Below are positions 6,742-12,180 of a stretch of 12,180 bases of DNA, in pieces. The notes under the pieces were generated by a model. That model was not told the origin of the DNA. It made no database searches and saw only the letters and a list, made by a program, of their open reading frames with translations. The DNA is from Thermoplasmata archaeon (GTDB lineage: Archaea > Thermoplasmatota > Thermoplasmata > Lutacidiplasmatales > UBA184): the NCBI GenBank assembly GCA_030044105.1, contig JASHWL010000092.1, forward strand, positions 1-12,180. The letters run 5' to 3'. How positions within the stretch are numbered: the first letter of the stretch is position 1; the number at the start of each line of letters is the position of its first letter. A program made the position numbers and the translations under genes.

Positions 6742-7200
6742 ATGCGCGGCTACACCTACCGGCCGGAACCCGGCGTCAAGGTCGCCCGGGCCCGGGGCAT
6801 CGAGATCCCGATGTCGCCGAAGAAGACCTACGAGGTCCTGAACGCGATCCGCGGGCTCCCGCTCGACGCGGCCCGCCAGATCCTCGAGGACGCGGTCGCG
6901 ATGGAGCGGGCGGTGCCGTTCCGGCGCTACAACCAGGAGACCGCGCACCACCGCGGCACGGGCCCGGGGCGGTTCCCCGTCAAGGTCGCGAAGAACGTCC
7001 TCCAGATCCTCCGCAACGCGGAGGAGAACGCGGAGTACGACAGCCTGGACACGGACCGGCTCTACGTGAAGGTCGCGGCGAGCAGCCGGGGCCGGATCCG
7101 TCCGGCGACGATGCCGCGGGCCCAGGGCCGCGCGACCCGCTGGAACGAGCAGACGACCAGCGTCGAGATCGTCCTCGCCGAGGCGAAGGAGGCGGCATGA
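6742..7200 (+). CDS. rpl22: 50S ribosomal protein uL22
   Basis: uL22 binds across 23S rRNA domains and lines the exit tunnel with a beta-hairpin loop. The 152-residue protein carries ARGIEIPMSPKKTYEVLNAI (17-36), RGLPLDAARQILEDAVA (37-53), the archaeal-type insert FRRYNQETAHHRGTG (60-74), FPVKVAKNVLQILRNAEENA (78-97) and a tunnel-loop region RGRIRPATMPRAQGRAT (116-132), ending in a strand (TTSVEIVL). The start is ATG with a good ribosome binding site. The stop overlaps the uS3 start in ATGA. Confidence 0.97.
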   Translation: MRGYTYRPEPGVKVARARGIEIPMSPKKTYEVLNAIRGLPLDAARQILEDAVAMERAVPFRRYNQETAHHRGTGPGRFPVKVAKNVLQILRNAEENAEYDSLDTDRLYVKVAASSRGRIRPATMPRAQGRATRWNEQTTSVEIVLAEAKEAA

Positions 7201-7901
7201 GCGCGGAGCGGAAGGTCATCCAGGAGGCGACGCGCCGCGTCCTGCTCAAGGACTACCTGGTCCAGGAGAGCGCGCGCGCCGGCTTCGGCGGGCTCGAGAT
7301 CACGCGCACGCCGATGGGGACGCGGGTGACGCTCATCTGCGAGCGCCCCGGCATCCTGATCGGGCACCGCGGCGAGCTCATCAAGAACCTGACCGAGGAC
7401 ATCCAGCACCGCTTCCAGCTCGACAACCCGCAGATCGAGGTCCAGGAGGAGCGCCAACCGAGCCTGAACGCCCAGCTGATGAGCGAGAAGCTCGCGTCGA
7501 CCCTGGAACGCGGCTGGCACTTCCGACGGGCCGGCCACTCGACCGTGCGCCGCATCATGGAGGCCGGGGCGCGGGGCTGCCAGGTCATCCTCTCGGGGAA
7601 GCTCACCGGCGAGCGGCACCGCACGGAGCGCTTCAAGGCCGGGACGATCAAGTACTGCGGCGAGGCCGTGCACCTCTGGATCGACAAGGGGTTCTCGCAG
7701 GCCCGCCTGAAGCCCGGCGTCATCGGCGTCAACGTCTGGATCATGCGCCCCACCGCGAAGCTCCCCGACGAGATCGTGGTGAAGGGCGTGCAGGAGCGGC
7801 CCAAGACCGTCGCGCCCGAGCTGCCGCCGCTCGAGGAAGCGGGGGCGGTCGTCGCCGGCCCGACGCCCGCCGAAGTGCCCGACGCCGCGGGGGCCCCGTG
7901 A
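7197..7901 (+). CDS. rps3: 30S ribosomal protein uS3
   Basis: uS3 forms part of the mRNA entry site in the small-subunit head. The 234-residue product contains a type II KH domain with the loop ILIGHRGELIKNL (53-65; GHRG at 56-59). The C-terminal domain follows: MEAGARGCQVILSGKLTGER (121-140), TERFKAG (143-149) and GVIGVNVWIMRP (174-185). After about residue 203 the tail is acidic and Ala/Pro-rich, beyond the conserved fold. The ATG overlaps the uL22 stop, and its own stop overlaps the uL29 GTG start. Confidence 0.97.
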   Translation: MSAERKVIQEATRRVLLKDYLVQESARAGFGGLEITRTPMGTRVTLICERPGILIGHRGELIKNLTEDIQHRFQLDNPQIEVQEERQPSLNAQLMSEKLASTLERGWHFRRAGHSTVRRIMEAGARGCQVILSGKLTGERHRTERFKAGTIKYCGEAVHLWIDKGFSQARLKPGVIGVNVWIMRPTAKLPDEIVVKGVQERPKTVAPELPPLEEAGAVVAGPTPAEVPDAAGAP

Positions 7902-8122
7902 CGCTGCTGCGCATGAAGGAGCTGCGCGAGCTCTCCGACGAGGAGCTCCAGCGCAAGATCGCGGACGTCGAGAACGACCTCCTGCGCGAGCGCGGGGTCG
8001 CGGCGATGGGCGGCGCGCCGCCCAGCCCGGGCCGCATGCGGGCGCTGCGCACCAACGTCGCGCGCGCCCTGACGGTGCTGCGCGAGCGCGAGATCGCCGC
8101 CGGGGGGACGCCGCCTTCGTAG
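7898..8122 (+). CDS. rpl29: 50S ribosomal protein uL29
   Basis: uL29 is a small two-helix protein at the tunnel exit next to uL23. The 74-residue product fits the archaeal pattern: LRMKELRELSDEELQRKIAD, a second helix with ENDLLRERGVAAMGG, then SPGRMRALRTNVARALTVLRE. The GTG at 7898, overlapping the uS3 stop as GTGA, gives the usual N-terminus. An internal ATG at 7913 is possible but would remove the first conserved residues. A 19-base gap follows before Rnp1; no SUI1-type gene lies between them. Confidence 0.93.
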   Translation: MTLLRMKELRELSDEELQRKIADVENDLLRERGVAAMGGAPPSPGRMRALRTNVARALTVLREREIAAGGTPPS

Positions 8123-8141
8123 GGGGCTGGACGGTGCCACG

Positions 8142-8468
8142 ATGTCGGGCGCAACGACCTCCGCTTCGGGTCCCCGTCGCGTCGACCGCGCGACGCTCGC
8201 CGGGGAGATCCTCGGCGCACCGGTCGTACTCGCCCCCTCGCGCGGGATCCCGCGCGAGGTCCGGGGCACGCTGGTGGACGAGACGCTGTCCACGCTCCTC
8301 GTCCGCGAGCCGCACCGCGCGCGGCCGACCCGCGTGCCGAAGGCCGGCCTGACCGGGACGATCGTCCTCGGCGGCGGAGAGTTACCGTTAAGTGGGGAGC
8401 TCCTTCGCCAGCGTCCCGAGGACCGCACCAAGCGGCTCCTGAGCGGTGGTCCTCGGAGGTTCCGATGA
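8142..8468 (+). CDS. rnp1: Ribonuclease P protein component 1 (Rnp1/Rpp29 homologue)
   Basis: Rnp1 is a protein subunit of archaeal RNase P, which trims the 5' leader of precursor tRNAs; it is homologous to eukaryotic Rpp29/Pop4 and has an Sm-like barrel. The 108-residue product shows LAGEILGAPVVLAPSRG (19-35), the family signature REVRGTLVDETLSTLLV (38-54), VPKAGL (65-70) and GELLRQRPEDRTKRL (85-99). Its position between uL29 and uS17 is the usual archaeal location. ATG 8142 is the only suitable in-frame start; a nearby GTG at 8134 is out of frame. Two TTA codons at 8382-8390 are unusual for this GC-rich region. The stop overlaps the uS17 ATG. Confidence 0.93.
   Translation: MSGATTSASGPRRVDRATLAGEILGAPVVLAPSRGIPREVRGTLVDETLSTLLVREPHRARPTRVPKAGLTGTIVLGGGELPLSGELLRQRPEDRTKRLLSGGPRRFR
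8455..8460 (+). promoter_or_regulatory. Ribosome binding site of uS17 inside the end of rnp1
   Basis: GGAGGT lies four bases before ATG 8465, within the last codons of rnp1. The junction therefore has both a stop/start overlap and a strong ribosome binding site, which may let uS17 be made in larger amount than Rnp1. Confidence 0.6.
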
Positions 8469-8890
8469 CCCCGACCCGAGCATCCCCGTCGCGCCGGGCC
8501 CGCGATATCGGGCTCGACGTCCGCGCGCCGAAGACGCGCTGCGACGACCGGCACTGCCCGTTCCACGGGCGCCTCCCGGTCCGCGGCCAGGTCCTCGAGG
8601 GCACGGTCGTCTCGACCTCCATGCAGCGCACCGCGGTCGTCGAGCGGACGCTGCTGCACTACGTGCCGAAGTTCGAGCGGTACGAGAAGCGGCGCCGCCG
8701 CTACCTCGCCCACGCCCCGCCCTGCCTCGGGATCTCGGTCGGGCACCGGGTCCGCATCGCCGAGACCCGCCCGCTCTCGAAGTTGGTCGCGTTCTGCATC
8801 GTCGAGGACCTCGGCGAGGTCGCGCTCCCGGTCCGGGGCGAGGAAGCGGCCCGCCCCGTGGACGCCGCGCCGGCGTCGGAGGGCGCATGA
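8465..8890 (+). CDS. rps17: 30S ribosomal protein uS17
   Basis: uS17 is a primary 16S rRNA-binding protein with an OB fold. The 141-residue product has the archaeal/eukaryotic N-terminal signature CDDRHCPFHGRLPVRGQVLE (26-45), then EGTVVSTSMQRTAVVERTLLHYVPK as the OB core start, ERYEKRRRR (71-79), HAPPCLGISVGHRVRIAETR (83-102) and PLSKLVAFCIVE (103-114). It is longer than typical archaeal uS17 because of an Ala/Pro/Glu-rich tail from about residue 121. The start overlaps the rnp1 stop, and the stop overlaps the uL14 ATG. Confidence 0.96.
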   Translation: MTPTRASPSRRARDIGLDVRAPKTRCDDRHCPFHGRLPVRGQVLEGTVVSTSMQRTAVVERTLLHYVPKFERYEKRRRRYLAHAPPCLGISVGHRVRIAETRPLSKLVAFCIVEDLGEVALPVRGEEAARPVDAAPASEGA

Positions 8891-9285
8891 AGGGCCTCGC
8901 CGGACGCCGGGGCCGCGGCCTCCCGAAGGGGGCCCGCCTCGACTGCGTCGACAACACCGGGGCGAAGGTCGTCGAGATCATCGCGGTGCGCAACTGGCAC
9001 GGCACCCACCGCCGCTACCCCCGCGCCGGGATCGCGGACCTCGTGATCGTCTCCGTGAAGAAGGGGACGCCCGAGATGCGGCGCCAGGTGCTCCACGCCG
9101 TCATCGTCCGGGCCCGCGCGCCGTTCCGGCGCCCCGACGGGACGCGGCTGCAGTTCGAGGACAACGCCGCCGTCATCACGACGGAGACCGGTGAGATCAA
9201 GGGCTCCCAGATCAAGGGCCCGGTCGCGAAGGAGGCGGCCGAGCGCTGGCCGCGGATCGCCGCGGCCTCGTCGATCATCGTCTAG
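8887..9285 (+). CDS. rpl14: 50S ribosomal protein uL14
   Basis: uL14 is on the intersubunit face, takes part in a bridge to 16S rRNA and is the binding site of anti-association factors such as IF6. The 132-residue protein shows LPKGARLDCVDNTGAKVVEI (12-31), RYPRAGIADLVIVSVKKGTP (44-63), RRQVLHAVIVRARAPFRRPDG (67-87), FEDNAAVIT (92-100) and the ending KGPVAKEAAERWPRIAAASS. The open frame extends upstream through uS17, but ATG 8887 overlaps the uS17 stop and gives the family N-terminus. The gene ends in TAG, inside the ribosome binding site of uL24. Confidence 0.97.
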   Translation: MKGLAGRRGRGLPKGARLDCVDNTGAKVVEIIAVRNWHGTHRRYPRAGIADLVIVSVKKGTPEMRRQVLHAVIVRARAPFRRPDGTRLQFEDNAAVITTETGEIKGSQIKGPVAKEAAERWPRIAAASSIIV

Positions 9286-9293
9286 GAGGAGGT
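9284..9293 (+). promoter_or_regulatory. Strong ribosome binding site of uL24
   Basis: The purine run AGGAGGAGGT overlaps the uL14 TAG stop and ends six bases before ATG 9300. It is the most extended Shine-Dalgarno match in the window and fixes the uL24 start. Confidence 0.75.
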
Positions 9294-9299
9294 CGATCG

Positions 9300-9809
9300 A
9301 TGACGACGTCCCCCCACTCCCCGCGCCGCCAGCGCAAGGCGCTCTACACGGCGACGACGTTCGAGCGGCGCCGCCGGATGACGGTCCCGCTCTCGCGCGA
9401 CCTGCGCCGCCGCTTCCACGCGCGCGCGCTCCCCGTCCGCAAGGGCGACACCGTCCGCGTCCTCTCGGGCAGCTTCGTGGGCCGCGAGGAGCGGGTCGCG
9501 AAGGTGGACCGGCGCGCCTACTCGGTCGTGCTCGACAACGTCACGGTCAAGACGGGCGAGGACAAGCTGAAGCCGCTCCCGATCCGGACCAGCCACCTCG
9601 TGATCACGCGCCTGAACCTCTCCGACGCCTGGCGCCGCCGCGTGCTTAAGGTGGCGGACGAGGACGTCACCCCCGAGGAGCGCGGCGAGGCCCCCGAGGC
9701 CGGCGCGGAGCCGCCGGCCGCCGAGGCGACCCCGGCGCTGCCGCCCGCGGAGGAGCCCGGCCCGGTCGCGGACGCCCCGCCCGCCGGCGACGCGGAGGAC
9801 GACGCATGA
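9300..9809 (+). CDS. rpl24: 50S ribosomal protein uL24 with long acidic C-terminal tail
   Basis: uL24 is an assembly initiator for the large subunit and lies near the tunnel exit. The conserved part shows the archaeal N-terminus (SPRRQRKALYTATTFERRRR, 7-26), MTVPLSRDLRRRF (27-39), the KOW motif VRKGDTVRVLSGSFVGREERV (46-66), and NVTVKTGEDKLKPLPIRTSHL (80-100), with LVITRLNLSDAWRRRVL finishing the fold by about residue 116. Residues about 118-169 form an acidic, Ala/Pro/Glu-rich tail with one basic residue, making the protein about 50 residues longer than the conserved core. The stop overlaps the eS4 ATG. Confidence 0.95.
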   Translation: MTTSPHSPRRQRKALYTATTFERRRRMTVPLSRDLRRRFHARALPVRKGDTVRVLSGSFVGREERVAKVDRRAYSVVLDNVTVKTGEDKLKPLPIRTSHLVITRLNLSDAWRRRVLKVADEDVTPEERGEAPEAGAEPPAAEATPALPPAEEPGPVADAPPAGDAEDDA

Positions 9810-10522
9810 CGCGCCGGCTGAAGCGGCGCGCGGCCCCGCGGACGTGGACGATCCCGCGCAAGGGGACCAAATGGGTCCAGCGGCCGAGCCCCGGACCGCA
9901 CGCGCAGGACCGGTCGATCCCGCTCGCGCTCGTGCTCCGGGACCTCCTGCATCTGGTCGCGAGCGCGCGGGAGGCGCGGATCGTCGTGCGCTCGGGCGCG
10001 GTCCGGATCGACGGCAAGGTCGCGAAGCAGCTCGACCGCGGGATCGGCCTGATGGACACCCTCTCGCTCGCCGCGCCGCTCGACGCCCACTACCGCGTCG
10101 TGAACGACCGGCACGGCCGGCTCGTGCTCGTGCGGATCCCGTCCGCGGAGGCGGGCGTGAAGCTCGGACGGGTCCGCGCGAAGCACACGGTCCCGAAGGG
10201 CCAGGTCGAGGTCACGCTCCACGACGGGCGGAACCTCCTGGTGCCGCCGACGAGCCCGTACCGCGTCGGCGACTCCCTCAAGATCGAGGTCCCGGCGCAG
10301 AAGGTCACCGACCACCTCAAGCTCGCCCCCGGCGCGCTCGCCTACGTCGCGGGCGGGTCCCACGTCGGGGAGCTCGCGCGCGTGGAGCGCATCGAGGTGC
10401 GCAACTCGTCCCAGCCGAACCTCGTCCACTTCAAGGAGGGGTTCTCGACGATCAAGGAGTACGTCTTCGTCGTCGGCCAGACCGCGCCCGAGGTCACCGT
10501 CTCCGAGGGGGTCGACCGGTGA
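9806..10522 (+). CDS. rps4e: 30S ribosomal protein eS4
   Basis: eS4 is found in archaea and eukaryotes but not bacteria, so it is one of the clearest domain markers here. The 238-residue product begins MTRRLKRRAAPRTWTIPRK. An S4-type RNA-binding segment spans about 42-90 (LVLRDLLHLVASAREARIVV, VRIDGKVAKQL), then a central beta domain with YRVVNDRHGRLVLVRIP (96-112), and a C-terminal KOW-like region GALAYVAGGSHVGELARVERI (176-196). The ATG overlaps the uL24 stop; the stop overlaps the uL5 GTG start. Confidence 0.96.
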   Translation: MTRRLKRRAAPRTWTIPRKGTKWVQRPSPGPHAQDRSIPLALVLRDLLHLVASAREARIVVRSGAVRIDGKVAKQLDRGIGLMDTLSLAAPLDAHYRVVNDRHGRLVLVRIPSAEAGVKLGRVRAKHTVPKGQVEVTLHDGRNLLVPPTSPYRVGDSLKIEVPAQKVTDHLKLAPGALAYVAGGSHVGELARVERIEVRNSSQPNLVHFKEGFSTIKEYVFVVGQTAPEVTVSEGVDR

Positions 10523-11070
10523 GCGCGACGGCTCCCGCCCCCGCGAGCGCCCCCGCCCCGGCGAACCCGCACCGGGCGATCCGCATCATCAAGATCGTCG
10601 TGAACGCGGGCGTCGGCGAGTCCGGCGAGAACCGCACGAAGGCGGAGAAGGTCCTCCAGATGATCACCCACCAGACGCCCGTCGCGACGCGGGCCCACTC
10701 GACCAACCGCGATTTCGGCATCCGCAAGGGCCAGGAGATCGGGGCCAAGGTCACGCTCCGCGGCGCCGTGGCCGTCGACTTCCTCGGCCGCGCGTTCGAG
10801 GCGCGGGACCGCCAGCTGGACATCGACTCGATCGATCGCAACGGGAACTTCTCGTTCGGGATCGCCGACTACACCGACTTCACCGGCATGAAGTACGATC
10901 CCAAGATCGGCATCCACGGGATGGACGTCGCGGTCGAGCTGGGGCGGACCGGCTACCGCATCCGGACCCGGCGGGCCCGCTCGCGCCCGATCCCCCACGC
11001 CCTCCGCTCGACGCCCGCCGAGACGCGCGCCTACCTGGAGGCCCAGTTCCAGGTGAAGGTGCTGGAGTGA
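10519..11070 (+). CDS. rpl5: 50S ribosomal protein uL5
   Basis: uL5 binds 5S rRNA and contacts P-site tRNA in the central protuberance. The 183-residue protein shows KIVVNAGVGESGENRTKAEK (25-44), LQMITHQTPVATRAHSTNRDFGIRKGQEIGAKVTLRG in successive conserved blocks up to residue 82, and FSFGIADYTDFTGMKYDPKI (111-130) with GIHGMDVAVEL (131-141). The first 16 residues after the GTG start are almost only Ala, Pro, Ser and Thr. An ATG-led alternative inside the conserved core would delete essential sequence, so GTG 10519, overlapping the eS4 stop, is chosen. The open frame upstream is a shadow of eS4. Confidence 0.95.
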   Translation: MSATAPAPASAPAPANPHRAIRIIKIVVNAGVGESGENRTKAEKVLQMITHQTPVATRAHSTNRDFGIRKGQEIGAKVTLRGAVAVDFLGRAFEARDRQLDIDSIDRNGNFSFGIADYTDFTGMKYDPKIGIHGMDVAVELGRTGYRIRTRRARSRPIPHALRSTPAETRAYLEAQFQVKVLE

Positions 11071-11074
11071 GCCG

Positions 11075-11221
11075 ATGAAGCCGAAGAAGCATTTCGGACG
11101 GAAGGACGGCTGCCTGCGGTGCGACCGCAAGCGCGGCATCGTGCGGCGCTACGGGCTGCACCTGTGCCGGCAGTGCTTCCGCGAGGTCGCGATGGACCTC
11201 GGGTTCCGCAAGTACCAGTAG
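11075..11221 (+). CDS. rps14: 30S ribosomal protein uS14, zinc-binding type
   Basis: This short gene encodes 48 residues. The zinc-finger cysteines are Cys13, Cys16, Cys31 and Cys34 (GCLRCDRKRG and LHLCRQCFRE). The C-terminus FREVAMDLGFRKYQ is the family signature for binding 16S rRNA in the small-subunit head. The start is ATG four bases after the uL5 stop. It sits between uL5 and uS8, the conserved archaeal position. The stop TAG runs into the ribosome binding site of uS8. Confidence 0.97.
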   Translation: MKPKKHFGRKDGCLRCDRKRGIVRRYGLHLCRQCFREVAMDLGFRKYQ

Positions 11222-11225
11222 GAGG
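11220..11225 (+). promoter_or_regulatory. Ribosome binding site deciding the uS8 GTG start
   Basis: AGGAGG overlaps the uS14 stop codon and lies eight bases before GTG 11234. It supports GTG as the uS8 initiation codon, where no ATG is available near the conserved N-terminus. Confidence 0.7.
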
Positions 11226-11233
11226 GGACGATC

Positions 11234-11623
11234 GTGCGACAGGACCTGCTCAACGACGCCCTCGTCACGCTCGGCCACGCCGACTTCGACGGGAAGCCGA
11301 ACGTCGCGATCGCGCCGACCTCGAAGCTGATCGCGGAGGTGCTCCGCATCTTCCGCGAGCACCAGTACATCGAGGAGTTCACGTTCGTGCCGGGCGGCCG
11401 GGGCGGGACGTACGACGTCCGCCTCTCCCGCCGCATCAACGCCTGCGGCGTCATCAAGCCGCGGCTCTCCGTGCCGTACGGCCGCCTCGAGCGCTACGAG
11501 GCGCGCTTCCTGCCCGCCCAGGACTTCGGGATCCTCGTCCTCTCCACGAACCGCGGCGTCCTCTCGCACCGTGAGGCGCGGGAGCTCAAGATCGGAGGTC
11601 GGCTGCTGGCCTATGTCTACTGA
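11234..11623 (+). CDS. rps8: 30S ribosomal protein uS8
   Basis: uS8 binds the central domain of 16S rRNA and is needed for platform assembly. The 129-residue protein has the archaeal pattern DLLNDALVTLGHADFDGKP (4-22), APTSKLIAEVLRIFREHQYI (27-46), LSRRINACGVIKPRLSVP (64-81), ARFLPAQDFGILVLSTNRGV (89-108), LSHREA (109-114) and GGRLLAYVY at the end. The start is GTG with a strong ribosome binding site. It overlaps uL6 by 11 bases, the longest overlap in the operon. Confidence 0.96.
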   Translation: MRQDLLNDALVTLGHADFDGKPNVAIAPTSKLIAEVLRIFREHQYIEEFTFVPGGRGGTYDVRLSRRINACGVIKPRLSVPYGRLERYEARFLPAQDFGILVLSTNRGVLSHREARELKIGGRLLAYVY

Positions 11624-12176
11624 GACCGACCGCGCCCGCGAGACCATCGCCCTGCCACCGAAGGTCGCCTTCACGGTCCGGCCGGGCCGGCTCTCGGCCA
11701 AGGGCCCCCTGGGATCGATCGAGCGCCCGTTCCCCTCCGACGTGCTCGAGCTCACGACCGAGGCCGGGACCGCGACGCTGCGGCTCAAGATCCCGCCCGG
11801 GCGCAAGCGCGCGCAGTCGCTGCTCAAGACCTGGGCCGCGCACCTCCGCAACCTCGCCGGCGGGCTCACGCTCGGCGTCGAGGCGCGGATGAAGGTCGTC
11901 GCGGCCCACTTCCCGATGAAGGTCTCCGTCCGCGGCGAGGAGCTGGTGATCGAGAACTTCCTCGGCGAGAAGTTCCCGCGCTCGACGCGGCTGCGGCCCG
12001 GCACCCAGGCCGCGGTCGAGGGCGATCTCGTGATCCTCTCGGGCCACGACGTGGAGCAGGTCGGCCAGAGCGCCGCGAACATCGAGCGCGCGACCCACAT
12101 CCGCGACTACGATCCCCGCGTCTTCCAGGACGGCATCTACCTCATCGAGCGCGCCCACCTCAAGGAGGCGGCCTGA
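11613..12176 (+). CDS. rpl6: 50S ribosomal protein uL6
   Basis: uL6 lies near the GTPase-associated centre and the sarcin-ricin loop. The 187-residue protein has two alpha/beta repeats. Landmarks are FTVRPGRLSAKGPLGSIERP (20-39), AHFPMKVSVRGEELVIENFL (98-117) followed by GEKFPRS (118-124), and GHDVEQVGQSAANIERAT (144-161) with DPRVFQDGIYLIER (167-180). The frame is open 14 codons farther upstream, but that segment is inside uS8 in another frame; ATG 11613 is preceded by GGAGGT at 11594-11599 and matches the family length. The stop is TGATG with the next gene. Confidence 0.95.
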   Translation: MSTETDRARETIALPPKVAFTVRPGRLSAKGPLGSIERPFPSDVLELTTEAGTATLRLKIPPGRKRAQSLLKTWAAHLRNLAGGLTLGVEARMKVVAAHFPMKVSVRGEELVIENFLGEKFPRSTRLRPGTQAAVEGDLVILSGHDVEQVGQSAANIERATHIRDYDPRVFQDGIYLIERAHLKEAA

Positions 12177-12180
12177 TGGC
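12176..12180 (+). CDS. Start of the next operon gene, cut by window edge (uL32e by usual gene order)
   Basis: ATG overlaps the uL6 stop by one base in TGATG, and an AGGAGG at 12163-12168 lies seven bases before it. Only the first five bases are present, so the product cannot be read. In most archaea uL6 is followed by uL32e; that identity is an inference from synteny only. Confidence 0.5.

Noticed and set aside
8134..8352. GTG-led 72-codon frame at the rnp1 start
   Set aside because: Arg/Ser-rich out-of-frame shadow; the rnp1 frame from 8142 holds the conserved RNase P motifs.
7062..8746. Long minus-strand open frames (417 and 497 codons) across uL22 to uS17
   Set aside because: They are opposite well-identified ribosomal-protein genes, have Arg/Ala/Pro-rich low-complexity translations and no family motifs. 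Long antisense frames are expected at this GC content.
9844..10518. Upstream part of the open frame that ends as uL5
   Set aside because: It is a shadow of eS4. The uL5 start is the GTG at 10519 overlapping the eS4 stop.
10880..12100. 406-codon minus-strand frame over uL5 to uL6
   Set aside because: Opposite four clear ribosomal-protein genes, no family features and no promoter or ribosome binding site of its own.
1..12180. CRISPR array, transposon, toxin-antitoxin or defence system
   Set aside because: No direct repeat series, transposase or recombinase motif, or paired small regulatory genes were seen. The window is explained by the operon and four flanking genes.

Overview
This is an ordinary archaeal ribosomal-protein locus with a short accessory flank. 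It comes from a very GC-rich genome (about 70% by eye, with C or G in most third codon positions). The archaeal assignment rests on eukaryote-like or archaea-specific genes embedded in the S10/spc-type gene string (eS4, the RNase P protein Rnp1, archaeal-type uL3, uL4, uS17 and uS19), a UPF0215/DUF99 gene, and a clear TATA-box promoter instead of bacterial -35/-10 boxes. Gene order is of the euryarchaeal type. A high-GC Thermoplasmatota-like lineage is my best guess, but it is an inference and cannot be proved from this window.

Left flank (1-1929). A UPF0215/DUF99 gene on the minus strand runs off the window edge. It starts about 30 bases from a divergent plus-strand gene for an unnamed membrane protein that combines a zinc ribbon, one transmembrane helix, a carboxypeptidase-regulatory-like beta domain and three more helices. 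That gene converges, with one base between stops, on a minus-strand DUF2203 gene that has its own TATA-like box and a small hairpin just upstream.

Middle (1990-3468). A minus-strand PLP-dependent threonine ammonia-lyase with a C-terminal ACT domain lies back to back with the ribosomal operon. The roughly 200-base divergent region between them holds a strong plus-strand TATA box (3412-3418) that most likely drives the whole operon.

Ribosomal operon (3469 to the right edge), all on the plus strand: uL3, uL4, uL23, uL2, uS19, uL22, uS3, uL29, Rnp1, uS17, uL14, uL24, eS4, uL5, uS14, uS8, uL6, then the first bases of one more gene (uL32e by usual archaeal order). Most junctions overlap (ATGA, GTGA or TGATG), which implies translational coupling. 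Most junctions with a small gap carry a GGAGG-type ribosome binding site instead. Several of the proteins have Ala/Pro/Glu-rich tails outside the conserved fold: uL4 and uL5 at the N-terminus, uS3, uS17 and uL24 at the C-terminus.

I see no tRNA or rRNA gene, CRISPR array, mobile element or defence system. I do not find a credible undescribed system. The most noteworthy items are the unusual membrane protein at 480-1397, the disordered tails on the ribosomal proteins, and promoter geometry that supports shorter starts for two flanking genes.
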